A DNA stretch of 64,000 nt from Pseudomaricurvus alcaniphilus (GCF_011440395.1 NZ_JAAOIX010000004.1:186001-250000), one strand, 5' to 3'. Shown: positions 27,439 to 36,955, numbered from the stretch's first letter. The notes: generated by a model from the sequence alone, not told the origin. Numbers and translations: made by a program.

Positions 27439-29994
27439 ATGTTTATGTCGAAACAGCAACACATCTATAACTTGCATCACCGGTTTGAGGATTTTGCACA
27501 ATTTCTCGTCGGATTTAAATCGATGGTAAAGGGCGTTGCCGCGCTGCTACTGATCATTTTTATACCCTTGGCAATTGCTGCCGATGGATCAAGAAAGATC
27601 CACCGTTTTAACATCCCCAAACAGGATCTGGCTACAGCATTAAATGAGTTTGCCCGCCAGGCAGAGCAACCGATTTTGTTTCCCTATGACAAAGTCCGGG
27701 GCAAGGTTTCGAACCGCTTGAGTGGTCGTCACACGGTAAAGTCCGGGGTGAAGATTTTACTCAAAGGCACCGGTATTAGGCCGGTTCTGGAACCGAATGG
27801 CGTGCTGACTGTGATAATTGCTGCAGCCGCAGATGCCCCAGATAAGGAAGCAACCGTGAATATAAGTAAAAGACAATTGACCGGCGTGGCCGCATTTTTT
27901 ACCACCCTGCTCGGCGGTGTTGACGCCGTGACAGCCCAAGAACGCCAACTGTCATCGACACTCGAAGAGGTTATCGTAACCGCACAGCGTAAAGACGAGC
28001 GCCTGCAAGATGTCCCTATTGCAGTCAATGTAATGTCGGGCAATGACCTGAGGAACAAGGGTGTTATCGATACTGCATCCTTGCAAGCGGTGGTACCAGG
28101 CCTTGACTTTACCACCACTGGTGCGGCCGGCACACCTTACCTGCGCGGCGTGGGTTCCAATGCCGGTAACCCTAACGATGAGCCATCCGTGGCCATGTAT
28201 GTTGATGGTGTTTATATTGCCGCACCCTTCGCCAACTATACCAACTTTAATAACATCCAGCGCGTCGAGGTGCTAAAAGGACCTCAGGGCACCCTTTTTG
28301 GACGCAACGCTACCGGCGGTGTCATCCAGGTGGTCACCCGTGATCCGGAACATGACTCCTCAGGTAACATTCAGCTGGGTTACGACAACTTTCAAACGTC
28401 GATGGGTTCCTTTTATATCACCGGCGGCTTGACTGACAACCTGGCAGCCGACCTGGCGATTCAAGCGGATTATCAAGGCGAGGGCTGGGGCACCAACCAA
28501 ACTCTGGGCGAAGACACATACAAACAGCGTAATTTTGGCATACGCGGTAAATTACTCTACACACCCAGCGATGTGACTGAGATTCGTTTTTCTGCAGATT
28601 ACAACCGCGCGCAAGGTTCTCGTGTCGACTACCAATTGGACAAAGGCATCAATGGCCAGGATGGCGCTGCCCCACCCGCGGGCGATTACGATACGGCCAG
28701 CAACGTTGTCCTCAATGATGGCGGTTTGAATGATTTACTCGCTAAACAAAGTGGCGCTTCCCTGCGCATCAATCACGAGTTTGACTGGGCCCAGTTTGTC
28801 AGCATTTCATCCTACCGCGAAGCTAGTGGTGTACTGGCGTTTGACACCGACGCCATTGCCCTGCAGGTTCTGGACGCAGAATTGCCGTTGAATCAGCACA
28901 ACATTTCCCAAGAGTTTCAATTGATATCAGCGTCAGATTCGGATATCGACTGGTTGCTGGGTGCGTTCTACTTTGAAAATACCGCCGGTTACAGTCACGG
29001 TCAGTTAGCCGCCTTTTATTCCCCAGGAATTTTAGCCGATTTCGATTCTGAACAACGCACCCAATCCCATTCACTTTACGGTCAATCCACTTTTGCCATC
29101 AGCGACAGCACCGACTTTACCGCTGGTCTACGCTACACCAACGAGAGCCAGGACTTCGAAAGTGATGTTGTGCTGGGTGGCGTGTCGCTGCCGCACTTAA
29201 AGGCCACACAGGAGTTTGAAGAATTTACTTGGCGCCTGGCAGTGGATCATGCATTCTCCAACAACGCCCATGCCTACCTGTCCTACAACCGCGGAATAAA
29301 AAGTGGAGGCTATGACTTATTGTCGGCACCGACAGAAAATGGCTACAACCCGGAGCAACTGGACGCCTATGAATTCGGGGTAAAGTCAGAATTACTGGAT
29401 AGCCGTATGCGTTTAAACGCATCGGTATTCTATTATGATTACACGGACATCCAGGTGCAGACGTTCGCCAGTGGTGCCGCCAAGACCGGTAACGCAGCAG
29501 CAGCCGTCATCCAGGGCTTTGATCTGGATTTTGAATACCTGCCCATGCCAGGTTTGACCATCAGTGGTGGCTTCGCCATTCTCGACGGTGAATACGAAGA
29601 CTATGAGAGCTTCCAGGCCTTTACCTCAACCGGTGCAGCTGTGGTTATCAACGCTTCGGGCAAGGATACTGTCCGCACACCAAAATTCTCTGGTAGCCTG
29701 AGCGCCGACTACAACATTCCGGTTGCCAGCGGTGAGTACCTTTTGTCAGCGACTGCCATGTTCAACGACGGCTTCTACTATTCTCCTGACAATCGCCACA
29801 ACCAGCAGAACTACACCCTGCTCAATGCCTCAGTGGGTTGGACTTCCATGGATGAGGTTTACAACCTGGTATTGTGGGGCCGCAACTTGACCGATGAGTA
29901 CTATTTGCGCTCAGGTGTATCCTCAGAATACGGCGACCTCATCATTCCTTCTGCGCCGCGCACCTACGGTGTCAGCGTTAATATAAATTTTTAA
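27439..29994 (+). CDS. TonB-dependent receptor with N-terminal STN signalling domain
   Basis: 851 aa. Outer-membrane active transporter that also signals to FecR. The order is: extended signal peptide (hydrophobic core about 32-47, ending AIAADG); STN domain about 52-128; a second, signal-peptide-like segment about 140-167; TonB box region EEVIVTAQR (176-184); plug with LRGVGSN and EVLKGPQGTLFGRNATGGVIQV; 22-strand barrel ending in GVSVNINF with terminal Phe. Starts at 27439 and 27445 lack a ribosome site; ATG 27523 would give a compact signal peptide. GTG 27856, with a strong AAGGAAG upstream, is a possible internal start. The ligand is unknown; the receptor resembles those for hydrophobic compounds more than siderophores, by neighbourhood only. 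Confidence 0.93.
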   Translation: MFMSKQQHIYNLHHRFEDFAQFLVGFKSMVKGVAALLLIIFIPLAIAADGSRKIHRFNIPKQDLATALNEFARQAEQPILFPYDKVRGKVSNRLSGRHTVKSGVKILLKGTGIRPVLEPNGVLTVIIAAAADAPDKEATVNISKRQLTGVAAFFTTLLGGVDAVTAQERQLSSTLEEVIVTAQRKDERLQDVPIAVNVMSGNDLRNKGVIDTASLQAVVPGLDFTTTGAAGTPYLRGVGSNAGNPNDEPSVAMYVDGVYIAAPFANYTNFNNIQRVEVLKGPQGTLFGRNATGGVIQVVTRDPEHDSSGNIQLGYDNFQTSMGSFYITGGLTDNLAADLAIQADYQGEGWGTNQTLGEDTYKQRNFGIRGKLLYTPSDVTEIRFSADYNRAQGSRVDYQLDKGINGQDGAAPPAGDYDTASNVVLNDGGLNDLLAKQSGASLRINHEFDWAQFVSISSYREASGVLAFDTDAIALQVLDAELPLNQHNISQEFQLISASDSDIDWLLGAFYFENTAGYSHGQLAAFYSPGILADFDSEQRTQSHSLYGQSTFAISDSTDFTAGLRYTNESQDFESDVVLGGVSLPHLKATQEFEEFTWRLAVDHAFSNNAHAYLSYNRGIKSGGYDLLSAPTENGYNPEQLDAYEFGVKSELLDSRMRLNASVFYYDYTDIQVQTFASGAAKTGNAAAAVIQGFDLDFEYLPMPGLTISGGFAILDGEYEDYESFQAFTSTGAAVVINASGKDTVRTPKFSGSLSADYNIPVASGEYLLSATAMFNDGFYYSPDNRHNQQNYTLLNASVGWTSMDEVYNLVLWGRNLTDEYYLRSGVSSEYGDLIIPSAPRTYGVSVNINF
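27844..27858 (+). promoter_or_regulatory. internal ribosome binding site and start inside the TonB receptor gene
   Basis: AAGGAAG (27844-27850), five bases before in-frame GTG 27856. Translation from here gives a protein starting with a signal peptide ending TAQ and lacking the STN domain (about 712 aa). Confidence 0.5.
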
Positions 29995-30003
29995 TTGACA
30001 GCG

Positions 30004-30034
30004 GTGGAACTACTGATTCAGGCAGCGGTTCCAC
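30004..30034 (+). other. intra-operon hairpin between receptor and CrtC-like gene
   Basis: GTGGAAC (30004-30010) and GTTCCAC (30028-30034) form a perfect 7-bp stem in the 65-bp gap. No U-tract follows. It could set a step in expression between receptor and enzyme genes. Confidence 0.4.
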
Positions 30035-30059
30035 AACAACTAAAGAGGGCGCGAACAGC

Positions 30060-31052
30060 ATGACTCACTACACCGGACCCGATGAATACCCCATTAAGGT
30101 CTTACCCGATACGCCGTTATGGAGTGAAAATTTTGCGGCAATGTTTACCGACTCCAAATCCAATTTAGCGGTAATGTACAGTACCGGCCGCTGGCATGGA
30201 GACCTTACCCTATGGCGCGAATTTGTTATGGTAGCCTTTCCCGATGGTCGCTTTTTATTTCACCGCGGGTACGGCAGAAACGCTGATGCACAAGGTCCCG
30301 GAGGATGCCTTTCAAAGTACGACATTCTCGAGCCCGGAAGATCCGTGCAATTAACTTTTGACGGCCCGATGTCGGAAGCCAGCAGCGATTTTCTGGTCCT
30401 CAACGCCCCATTGAATGAACCACCGGCGAAGCGTTGCGTTATGAACCTGCAGTTCGACTCCGATACCCCGGTATGGAATATGAAAGGTGAATCCACTGAA
30501 GCGGCAACCATGGCAGGCGGCATACACATTGAACAAATCGGTAAGTCAAATGGCCACATTGAATACGACGGCAAGACCTTTAACTTGTCCGACGGCTACT
30601 CGATTAGGGACCACAGCCGAGGTGTTCGCGACATGACGCACTTCGGAGCACACAACTGGATCAACGGCAGTTTTGCGGATGGTCGTGCCTTTTTTCTCTA
30701 CGCCATGCGCGCCCAGGATACTACTGAACTGGGCTTATCAACCGCTGCAGTTATAGCGCACGGGAAACTTTACAGCGCAAAAGTTGTGCATACCGAATTG
30801 ATAACCAAAGTCGGCGATGCGGGCAAAACTCACAAAGTTATTCTGGAAAGTGAATTAGGACAAATGGACATTGAAATTATCGAAGTACTCAACATTTTTC
30901 CCTATTCGATGCTAATGCCGTTCGATACCGCCCTTGGGGTCGTCAAGCACCGCAATGTAGCCTGTATCTACGATGAGTCCGTACGCATGACCTGCGATGG
31001 CATCCCGGGCATTGGCTGGTCGGAACGAGGTATCGCTACCGCCCCGCTGTAA
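30060..31052 (+). CDS. DUF7064/CrtC-like beta-barrel protein
   Basis: 330 aa, cytoplasmic by sequence (no signal peptide). It resembles the two-domain lipocalin-like family that includes CrtC (hydroxyneurosporene synthase, a carotenoid hydratase) and DUF7064/7065 proteins. The diagnostic segment is YSIRDHSRGVRDM (about residues 180-192), where the RDHSxG core is conserved. A paralogue is encoded at 40227-41234, with RDRSWG in the same place. A catalytic function is not established for this family outside CrtC. It lies between the TonB receptor and a phosphotransferase on one strand, so it probably acts on the imported compound. Confidence 0.6.
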   Translation: MTHYTGPDEYPIKVLPDTPLWSENFAAMFTDSKSNLAVMYSTGRWHGDLTLWREFVMVAFPDGRFLFHRGYGRNADAQGPGGCLSKYDILEPGRSVQLTFDGPMSEASSDFLVLNAPLNEPPAKRCVMNLQFDSDTPVWNMKGESTEAATMAGGIHIEQIGKSNGHIEYDGKTFNLSDGYSIRDHSRGVRDMTHFGAHNWINGSFADGRAFFLYAMRAQDTTELGLSTAAVIAHGKLYSAKVVHTELITKVGDAGKTHKVILESELGQMDIEIIEVLNIFPYSMLMPFDTALGVVKHRNVACIYDESVRMTCDGIPGIGWSERGIATAPL

Positions 31053-31138
31053 TGAGCAGCAGCTGAAAAAATCCACCAATTGTGTGCCGCTGCAGGAACT
31101 TCTTCGGCAGCAGTAATTATCTACTAAAGAGTTAAACG

Positions 31139-32662
31139 ATGACCACTTCGAATAATATTTTTGCAGACACAATTTCCGAGGAAACTGCGCGTTACCTCAA
31201 TACCGTACGAAACGCAATTGCCAACGACCTGCGACCAACTATCGAGGATGATACCGGCCGCCGTGTTGCCGATGCACTCAATCTTGTACTTGGACGTTTG
31301 ATTGAGCGCCTCAGCCCCGCCCGTAACGTCATCGCAACTGAACATATGGCAGAGTGGGAAAATATTCAGCAGGAACTGGATGAACTGTGTACGAATAATA
31401 ACGCCTCTCCAGGATTGCTCAATGCCGAAATGAAACCCAGGGAAAAACTGGAAGCATCGCTGGCACAATTGCAAAATACCTTCTCACAAAGCACCTTGAT
31501 TCGCGCCAACGGCCTGGTGACGGAAGCCCACTCAAAGGAGTGGCAATGGTTTCGAAAGGCCGGTGTAGCCGCCTTTTCGTTATGGGAAGAAATTGAAAAC
31601 GGTGTGAACTGCGCGACTATAAAGCAGGCCGAAGACGTTGCCGCCAGTAGTAATGACACCATCTGCTCGAAACTGGAACAGTATCTGCGTAATAAATATC
31701 CACAATTACCGGAAATAATCATAACCAATTTTACACCTTACTACGGCGGCTACGTTAAACAGATGGCGAAAGTCACCCTCGTTGCCAACGACGCTCTACC
31801 CTCAACCATAGTATTGCGTCGCGACCTGGCTATGAGCTTTACCGGCACCCGATCTTTTGACGAGTTTCCAGTCATGGAGCGAGTTTACTCGCTGGGGCTG
31901 CCGGTGCCGCGCCCCATTCTCGCGGAGGAGGATGAAACCATTCTCGGCGGCAGTTTTTTGCTTATGGAAGAAGTCGCGAATGTTTCACCTGCCGGCGCCT
32001 ATTTCGCCAAGGAAAGAAAACAGGAGCCAGTGCGGGTGGGCCCAGGATTTTGCCAGGAAATTGCTTCCACTATGGCGACCTTGCACAGCAAAACCGCGCT
32101 CACAGAACACAGCATCGAGCAGCGTCAGCAAGCCCGCGCAGCGCTGCTGGAAGAGATATCGGCACTGCAAGCAGAATGGCAATCAATCTCTCGGCCGCCC
32201 ATGTCCATCGCCGTCGACCTGGGTTTTGAATGGCTGTTACAACGCCCACTACCAGACAACAGACCCTGCGGTCTGGTCCACGCCGACTGTGGCATGCACA
32301 ACTATCTAGTGCGCGACGGCCACCTGGTTGCCGTCGTCGATTGGGAACTGGCACACCAGGGAGATCCCGCTGAAGACCTGGCCATGATACGCATGATGGT
32401 AGCTGGCGACGTCTTCAAATGGGAAGATTTTGTGACCCAGTACGTCGGCGCCGGCGGGGATGCCAACGCCTGTGACCCAGAGGCGGTCGCCTACTACAGT
32501 ATACTGCTGTTTACCCGTCATATCCTCAATGCCACCCGCCTGCGTACTTACTACCATACCGGTGCACGGGACGACGCCATTGTCGCCAGCGTGGCCACCC
32601 ATTCGATTGAGCGACTGCTGCAGTACCAGGCTCGGGCACTTAAATTCGCACTCGATCTTTAA
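31139..32662 (+). CDS. APH-type phosphotransferase family protein
   Basis: 507 aa. The C-terminal two thirds are an aminoglycoside-phosphotransferase-fold kinase: catalytic loop HADCGMHN (H381, D383, N388) and Mg-binding D401 in VVDWELAH. The N-terminal 150 or so residues are an extra helical domain shared with the paralogue at 35351-36820. Relatives of this fold include hydroxyacyl-CoA kinases (LvaA, the ACAD10/11 kinase domains), so a metabolic kinase is more plausible than drug resistance. It is the last gene of the rightward arm and ends just before an inverted repeat at 32670. Confidence 0.82.
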   Translation: MTTSNNIFADTISEETARYLNTVRNAIANDLRPTIEDDTGRRVADALNLVLGRLIERLSPARNVIATEHMAEWENIQQELDELCTNNNASPGLLNAEMKPREKLEASLAQLQNTFSQSTLIRANGLVTEAHSKEWQWFRKAGVAAFSLWEEIENGVNCATIKQAEDVAASSNDTICSKLEQYLRNKYPQLPEIIITNFTPYYGGYVKQMAKVTLVANDALPSTIVLRRDLAMSFTGTRSFDEFPVMERVYSLGLPVPRPILAEEDETILGGSFLLMEEVANVSPAGAYFAKERKQEPVRVGPGFCQEIASTMATLHSKTALTEHSIEQRQQARAALLEEISALQAEWQSISRPPMSIAVDLGFEWLLQRPLPDNRPCGLVHADCGMHNYLVRDGHLVAVVDWELAHQGDPAEDLAMIRMMVAGDVFKWEDFVTQYVGAGGDANACDPEAVAYYSILLFTRHILNATRLRTYYHTGARDDAIVASVATHSIERLLQYQARALKFALDL

Positions 32663-32669
32663 CTCATTC

Positions 32670-32725
32670 GGTATATTCTCCGGCTAGCCAAATCGCGGAA
32701 TTACTCATTCGCCGGAGAATATACC
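32670..32725. repeat. perfect 15-bp inverted repeat with duplicated flanks
   Basis: GGTATATTCTCCGGC (32670-32684) and its exact complement GCCGGAGAATATACC (32711-32725), with 26 bases between. The 9-mer ACTCATTCG precedes each arm. It begins 8 bp after the phosphotransferase stop. It could fold as a 3'-end hairpin, but it has no T-tract. Confidence 0.75.
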
Positions 32726-33340
32726 GCTCCAACTCAGCCGCGCAGGCCCCCTTTCCGTTGATAGGCCACCTCAAGACCGGCTCAGCGCGCGCCTGCTAAG
32801 GCTTCATAATTACCAATCAATGAGCCCGAGAACAGAGTAGCGAAAACTGATACTGAACTTGGTTGCAAAAACTCTTGCCGGCTATTTGCGCTGCAGAGAT
32901 CAAATAGAAAGGTTCGTTAACATTTTTCTTGAATTACGAAGTACTGCTGATAGTGGCTGAGATTACCCAATGGTTTGTGGATAATCCCTGCACACTAGTT
33001 GTTAGGCCAAACCTTCCTCCAGCAAATGTCGAGAAGGGGCTTTCTTTACCTCTGAATAAGATTATCACCAAAAAGGGAAATAAACCGGGCTCAAGCCACT
33101 TCAGACGTGTTGAAGATAAATTTATGCGAAAGGTTAAGTGCTATTCTACCGGACCTACTGAATGAGTGAGAACTTCTCCACCTAAGGGGTCATCCTTGGC
33201 CCTATTAAGCACATGAATGTGCTGCATACAGGTTTTCCAGAAACAAAAAACTGCACCGCCTCCACCCCGCCGAGAATCGGGCCGGTCCAAATGCTTACTC
33301 ACTCAGCAACCCCTCCACTTAGCCAAGACCAGTATACGAA

Positions 33341-33472
33341 GCCAAGCGCGTTAAGCGCTCATTCACCGGACCGCTCATGCACCGGACAACCAGCTCGACT
33401 CAGTCACACGCCTTTTCAACTGAACGCATTAAAAACCAGAAGTCGCGAGCAACGAATAGAAGTGCCCTAAAG
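33341..33472 (-). repeat. partial copy of the MITE-like repeat family
   Basis: Reverse-complement relative of positions 14702-14812 of the complete element. Shared blocks include CGCTCATTC(A/G)CCGGAC, CCGGACAACCAG, ACTCA(G/A)TC, CCAGA(A/G)GTCGCGAGCAA and the end GTGCCCT. A CGCTCATnCACCGGAC unit is doubled at 33355-33387. The other half of the element is not recognisable. Confidence 0.6.
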
Positions 33473-33515
33473 TCAGTGCCATTCACCTTAGAGCATAATA
33501 ACTTTACAGGGTAAG

Positions 33516-35141
33516 CTACTTTTCATTTTTTACGAACGCCAGCGCGGCGTTGCGCCCAGGCATACCGGAGATACCCGCACTGGGATGAGTGCCAGACCCA
33601 CTGAGGTACAAACCCGGGATCGGGGTTTTGTAATCGGCCATACCAAACATTGGCCGGCCCGGGCCAAAGCGGGTCAAGTACGGCTCGACGTGATAGACGC
33701 TGCCGTCGATGGCAAAAAAGCGCTTCTCGATATCCGGCGGCGCCAGTGGCCGGCGGGCGATTTCCAGTTCCTCAATACCCTCATAGATGATAGCGGCATC
33801 TTTCACGGTCTTGGCGGTTATCTCATTCCGAACCTGGTCCCAGTCCGCTTTCGGCTGCGACGGTATTAACCCTGTCCAGAACCAGTAGGTGTCACACCCC
33901 TCTGGCGCCATCTTCGGATCAAAGGCCGTGGTGATCTGTGACAAGCCCCCGATTTGCTCGGGCACCTCACCCTGGATACAGGCGTCGTAGGCATCCAGTG
34001 CCTGTTGGTAGGTTTGCCATTGCAGCGTCGGCAAACGCATATCCTCACTCCAGCCGCGCTGCTTGCGCCAGTTGATATGGCGAGTGGGCTCTATCCTTCC
34101 TTTGAGCGCGATATTCAGCTTGTAATCACCAAGCCCCCGCTGGTTGGTCGGAATCCGTTTGGCCCGAGTCTGCATTTTTTCCGGCAGCAGACCCTCAGGC
34201 AACATATGATTAAGCACCATTTTCGGGCTAAATGCCGTAATCACACCTTTCGCCGCAAAAATTTCATCGCCATTCTGCAGTCGTACTCCCTTGATAGCAC
34301 CGTCACGGGCAATCATTTCTGCAATGGGCGCACCGGTTTTCAATTCACCGCCATAGTGTTTCAGGCAGCGCACCAGGGCCCTGGGAAATGCGCCGGTACC
34401 GCCCTCAAACATGGAAATACCGCTACTTTGCAAAGCGGCCAAATACACCATGGCAAACCCGGAGGTGTCGACCTTGAAATCCATAAACGGCAAGGGCGTT
34501 AAACAGGCGGCCCGGACAATGTCCGCCTCGAACATCTCCTCCACCAGCCCGGCGTGGGAGTTGGTCACCATGTCGATAATGGGTTTGAGGTGTCGCAGGT
34601 GCTTCAAAGTCGATCCAACCGACTTCATGATCGCGGAGAAGCCGGGTTTTACCGGGCTGGTCAACATCATGGGCATGGCTATTTTAAACGCCGAATCGAT
34701 CACTTCTGACATTTCCAGCCATACTTTTGCATCCTTGGGCGAAAAGTACTTGATTTCCTCAGCGGTTTTGCGCGCATCATTCCACATGGCGAAGGACTCA
34801 TCGCCTTCGGGAGAAATCAATTGAATGTGGCAGGGATCAATCTGCCGCTGGCGCAAACCAAATTTGCTGGACAGCTCAAGCTCCGCGTCAATAGGCGAGA
34901 GCCTGAACAGCGAGGCGTGGATGGAGGCTTCGTTGATGATATGCTCCGGTGCCTCCGGCGCCATGGGATTGGTTGCCGTCATGCCACCAGGAGTATCATG
35001 AGCCTCGATCACCAGTACTTTTAAACCGCTTTTTGCCAGATAGCAGGCTGAAACAAGTCCATTATGGCCAGCACCGGCGACAATAACGTCGAAGGTTTTC
35101 CCTTCCAGTTGTGTATCGTTATAACTCGTAAAATCAAACAT
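33516..35141 (-). CDS. CrtI/PYROXD2-type FAD-dependent oxidoreductase
   Basis: 541 aa. Phytoene-desaturase superfamily flavoprotein. The dinucleotide-binding motif is VIVAGAGHNGLVSACYLAKSG (GAGHNG at residues 23-28), followed by VIEAHDTPGG. The C-terminal FAD segment is near PGLYLSGSGTHPSAGISGMPGRNAA. It would desaturate, isomerise or otherwise oxidise an isoprenoid-like or lipid substrate in the cytoplasm or at the membrane; the actual substrate is unknown. It is the last gene of the leftward arm, after a phosphotransferase gene, with its own 209-bp upstream gap carrying a palindrome (35312-35323). A GAGGG ribosome site precedes ATG 35141. Confidence 0.87.
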   Translation of the reverse strand: MFDFTSYNDTQLEGKTFDVIVAGAGHNGLVSACYLAKSGLKVLVIEAHDTPGGMTATNPMAPEAPEHIINEASIHASLFRLSPIDAELELSSKFGLRQRQIDPCHIQLISPEGDESFAMWNDARKTAEEIKYFSPKDAKVWLEMSEVIDSAFKIAMPMMLTSPVKPGFSAIMKSVGSTLKHLRHLKPIIDMVTNSHAGLVEEMFEADIVRAACLTPLPFMDFKVDTSGFAMVYLAALQSSGISMFEGGTGAFPRALVRCLKHYGGELKTGAPIAEMIARDGAIKGVRLQNGDEIFAAKGVITAFSPKMVLNHMLPEGLLPEKMQTRAKRIPTNQRGLGDYKLNIALKGRIEPTRHINWRKQRGWSEDMRLPTLQWQTYQQALDAYDACIQGEVPEQIGGLSQITTAFDPKMAPEGCDTYWFWTGLIPSQPKADWDQVRNEITAKTVKDAAIIYEGIEELEIARRPLAPPDIEKRFFAIDGSVYHVEPYLTRFGPGRPMFGMADYKTPIPGLYLSGSGTHPSAGISGMPGRNAALAFVKNEK

Positions 35142-35311
35142 CTTTACCCTCGAAAACTGATGATGTTATTTTTTCGGCTTAGGCAAGCCACCAATAGCGA
35201 AACCGTTCTCTGTACTCCACTACCGGTCATTGTCTTGACCGGCGCCTTTCCTTTTACCTGCAGCCCGACCGCGAGCTACAAAAAACGACTGAGAAAATAC
35301 CGCCAATAAAA

Positions 35312-35323
35312 TAACGTTAGTTA
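35312..35323. promoter_or_regulatory. putative operator TAACGTTAGTTA
   Basis: One mismatch from TAACGNNCGTTA, in AT-rich sequence 171 bp upstream of the FAD oxidoreductase start and 28 bp after the phosphotransferase stop. Confidence 0.5.
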
Positions 35324-35350
35324 TATAAATTAAATAAAAAAACGCGAGAC

Positions 35351-36820
35351 TTAACCCTTCGCGCTTTGCAAGGCCATACCCATGAAAGAAGCAGTAAAAC
35401 CAAGCTCAACCATGGCGTAGCGGACATCTTCATTGGCCCCAACCTGCAGGTTGTGAGTACCGCGATTACCCGCCAAATTGGTGCGCAAGGCCGAGTAGAC
35501 CAGCCCGAATGGCATGGCGGCAGGATCAATATCCTTGCCACCGTGGTCCCGGTAGTGCTGCACAAAGCGATCCCAATCAATGTGCTTCGAAATATGGGGC
35601 TGGATGTAAGCCAGGTCCTGCTCCGGTGCACCGAAGCCGGCGCACTCCCAATCCAGCACCGCTGTCACCCGATCAGCGTCGACCAGTACATTGTGAATAT
35701 TAAAATCCCCATGTATCAGGATCGGCTTGCGCGTATCCTTTGGAATATTGCGCTTGAGCCAGTCCAACAACCAGAACATATAAGGTGACGGCAGGTGCTC
35801 TTGCTGCTGCATATAGCGTTCCCAGCCCTCCAAATTATAGCGATAGCACTCTTCAGTGGTTGCTTCCAGGATGCGCGGGTCATCGTACTTGTGAATGTAA
35901 TCGGCAAAGGTTTCCATCGGCAAGCTGTGCAGGCGCCCCAGGAGCTCAGCCAGCTCAAGAAATACACGTTCGTCGACCTCGCCACTGACACCATCCAAAA
36001 AGCCTCCAGGTGGACTGCCGGCAATTTTATCCATGGTGTAAAAGCTGCCGTCTACGTCTTTAAAACTCGCGGCAAAGTGTAACGGCTTGGGTGATGGGTA
36101 ATCCACTTTGGCCAATGCGGTTAACAACTCACATTCATTTTCCAGATCACAGGCACCGTGCATCATAATTGGAGTCGGATCGGTTTTACGCACCACCAGG
36201 TCGTGATCCACACCATCAGGGTCGCGATATTCACACAGGTAAGTTTGCTTGCCAAAGCCACCGGGCAATGGCCGGAAACCAGTAACTTCTATGCCATCGC
36301 CAGAATCCTGCTGCAGGCTGTTCAAATAGTCCTGCAGCAACTCCTTACTCAATGGCGAGCCAGCAGTCTCGACCCGTGCCAGTTCCGGCACCGGCAGCGC
36401 CGCCTGGCAGGTATAGTAAGACAGTTCCCATTCCGCCGCTCGTCGCAGCGTGGCCGAGATCGATTCCGCCGGCAGCGTCGATGCCGATAGCTGCTCGCAC
36501 AGTTGCGCCAGGCCGGCGGTCAACGTTTCATGGAGCGGCAATAGCTTTGCCAAACTGTCGGCTTCGGCGAGCGACAATTCGGAGACCGCACTCGAACTGC
36601 CCAGCTGTGCCGAGATTTCATTGGCCAGGGTGACACCCGCACCAATGCATTCCTGCAGAATCGCTACACTGCCGTGCTCCTGTTTCAAAATGTCAGTCAA
36701 GGTTGCGATGATCATTCCAGCGGCTGACTGCGCACCGGATGAGGTCAGCTCCGGCACAACTACATCTTCCATAGCCTTGAGAACTAACGCTAATTTCCGA
36801 TCATTGGGATTGAGTTTCAT
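35351..36820 (-). CDS. APH-type phosphotransferase family protein (second copy)
   Basis: 489 aa. Kinase of the aminoglycoside-phosphotransferase fold: glycine-rich loop PLPGGFGKQTY (about 185-195), lysine K212 in LVVRK, catalytic loop HGDFNIHN (H370, D372, N377) and D390 in VLDWECAG. The N-terminal 150 residues form an all-helical domain also found in the 31139-32662 protein, which this gene mirrors in the other arm. Probably a metabolic kinase acting on a hydroxylated intermediate; this is inferred from relatives such as LvaA. Gaps of 135 bp upstream and 209 bp downstream suggest separate promoters. Confidence 0.82.
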   Translation of the reverse strand: MKLNPNDRKLALVLKAMEDVVVPELTSSGAQSAAGMIIATLTDILKQEHGSVAILQECIGAGVTLANEISAQLGSSSAVSELSLAEADSLAKLLPLHETLTAGLAQLCEQLSASTLPAESISATLRRAAEWELSYYTCQAALPVPELARVETAGSPLSKELLQDYLNSLQQDSGDGIEVTGFRPLPGGFGKQTYLCEYRDPDGVDHDLVVRKTDPTPIMMHGACDLENECELLTALAKVDYPSPKPLHFAASFKDVDGSFYTMDKIAGSPPGGFLDGVSGEVDERVFLELAELLGRLHSLPMETFADYIHKYDDPRILEATTEECYRYNLEGWERYMQQQEHLPSPYMFWLLDWLKRNIPKDTRKPILIHGDFNIHNVLVDADRVTAVLDWECAGFGAPEQDLAYIQPHISKHIDWDRFVQHYRDHGGKDIDPAAMPFGLVYSALRTNLAGNRGTHNLQVGANEDVRYAMVELGFTASFMGMALQSAKG

Positions 36821-36955
36821 AGCTCTACCATTTATTGAGTTAAAGAGTATTAGATAGCGAGGTACACCTGGTTACCAGCGCCGCATTTAATGTCTTATGC
36901 TCGGCATCGGACCGATATCCCGCTACACGTTTGAGCTTTGCCGGCGCCGCAATAT

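Larger units (their letters stand above)
32663..33515. other. 853-bp convergent intergenic region
   Basis: Separates the ends of the rightward and leftward arms of the accessory locus. It holds the inverted repeat at 32670-32725 and the partial repeat element at 33341-33472. Two short open frames (32929-33165 and 33213-33470) have no family features, and I do not call them genes. Confidence 0.7.

Noticed and set aside
32929-33470. Two short open frames in the convergent gap (78 and 85 codons)
   Set aside because: Atypical composition, no domain, no good ribosome site; the second overlaps the decayed repeat element.
31139-36820. Aminoglycoside resistance genes
   Set aside because: The kinase fold matches, but size, extra N-terminal domain and metabolic neighbourhood fit metabolic phosphotransferases.
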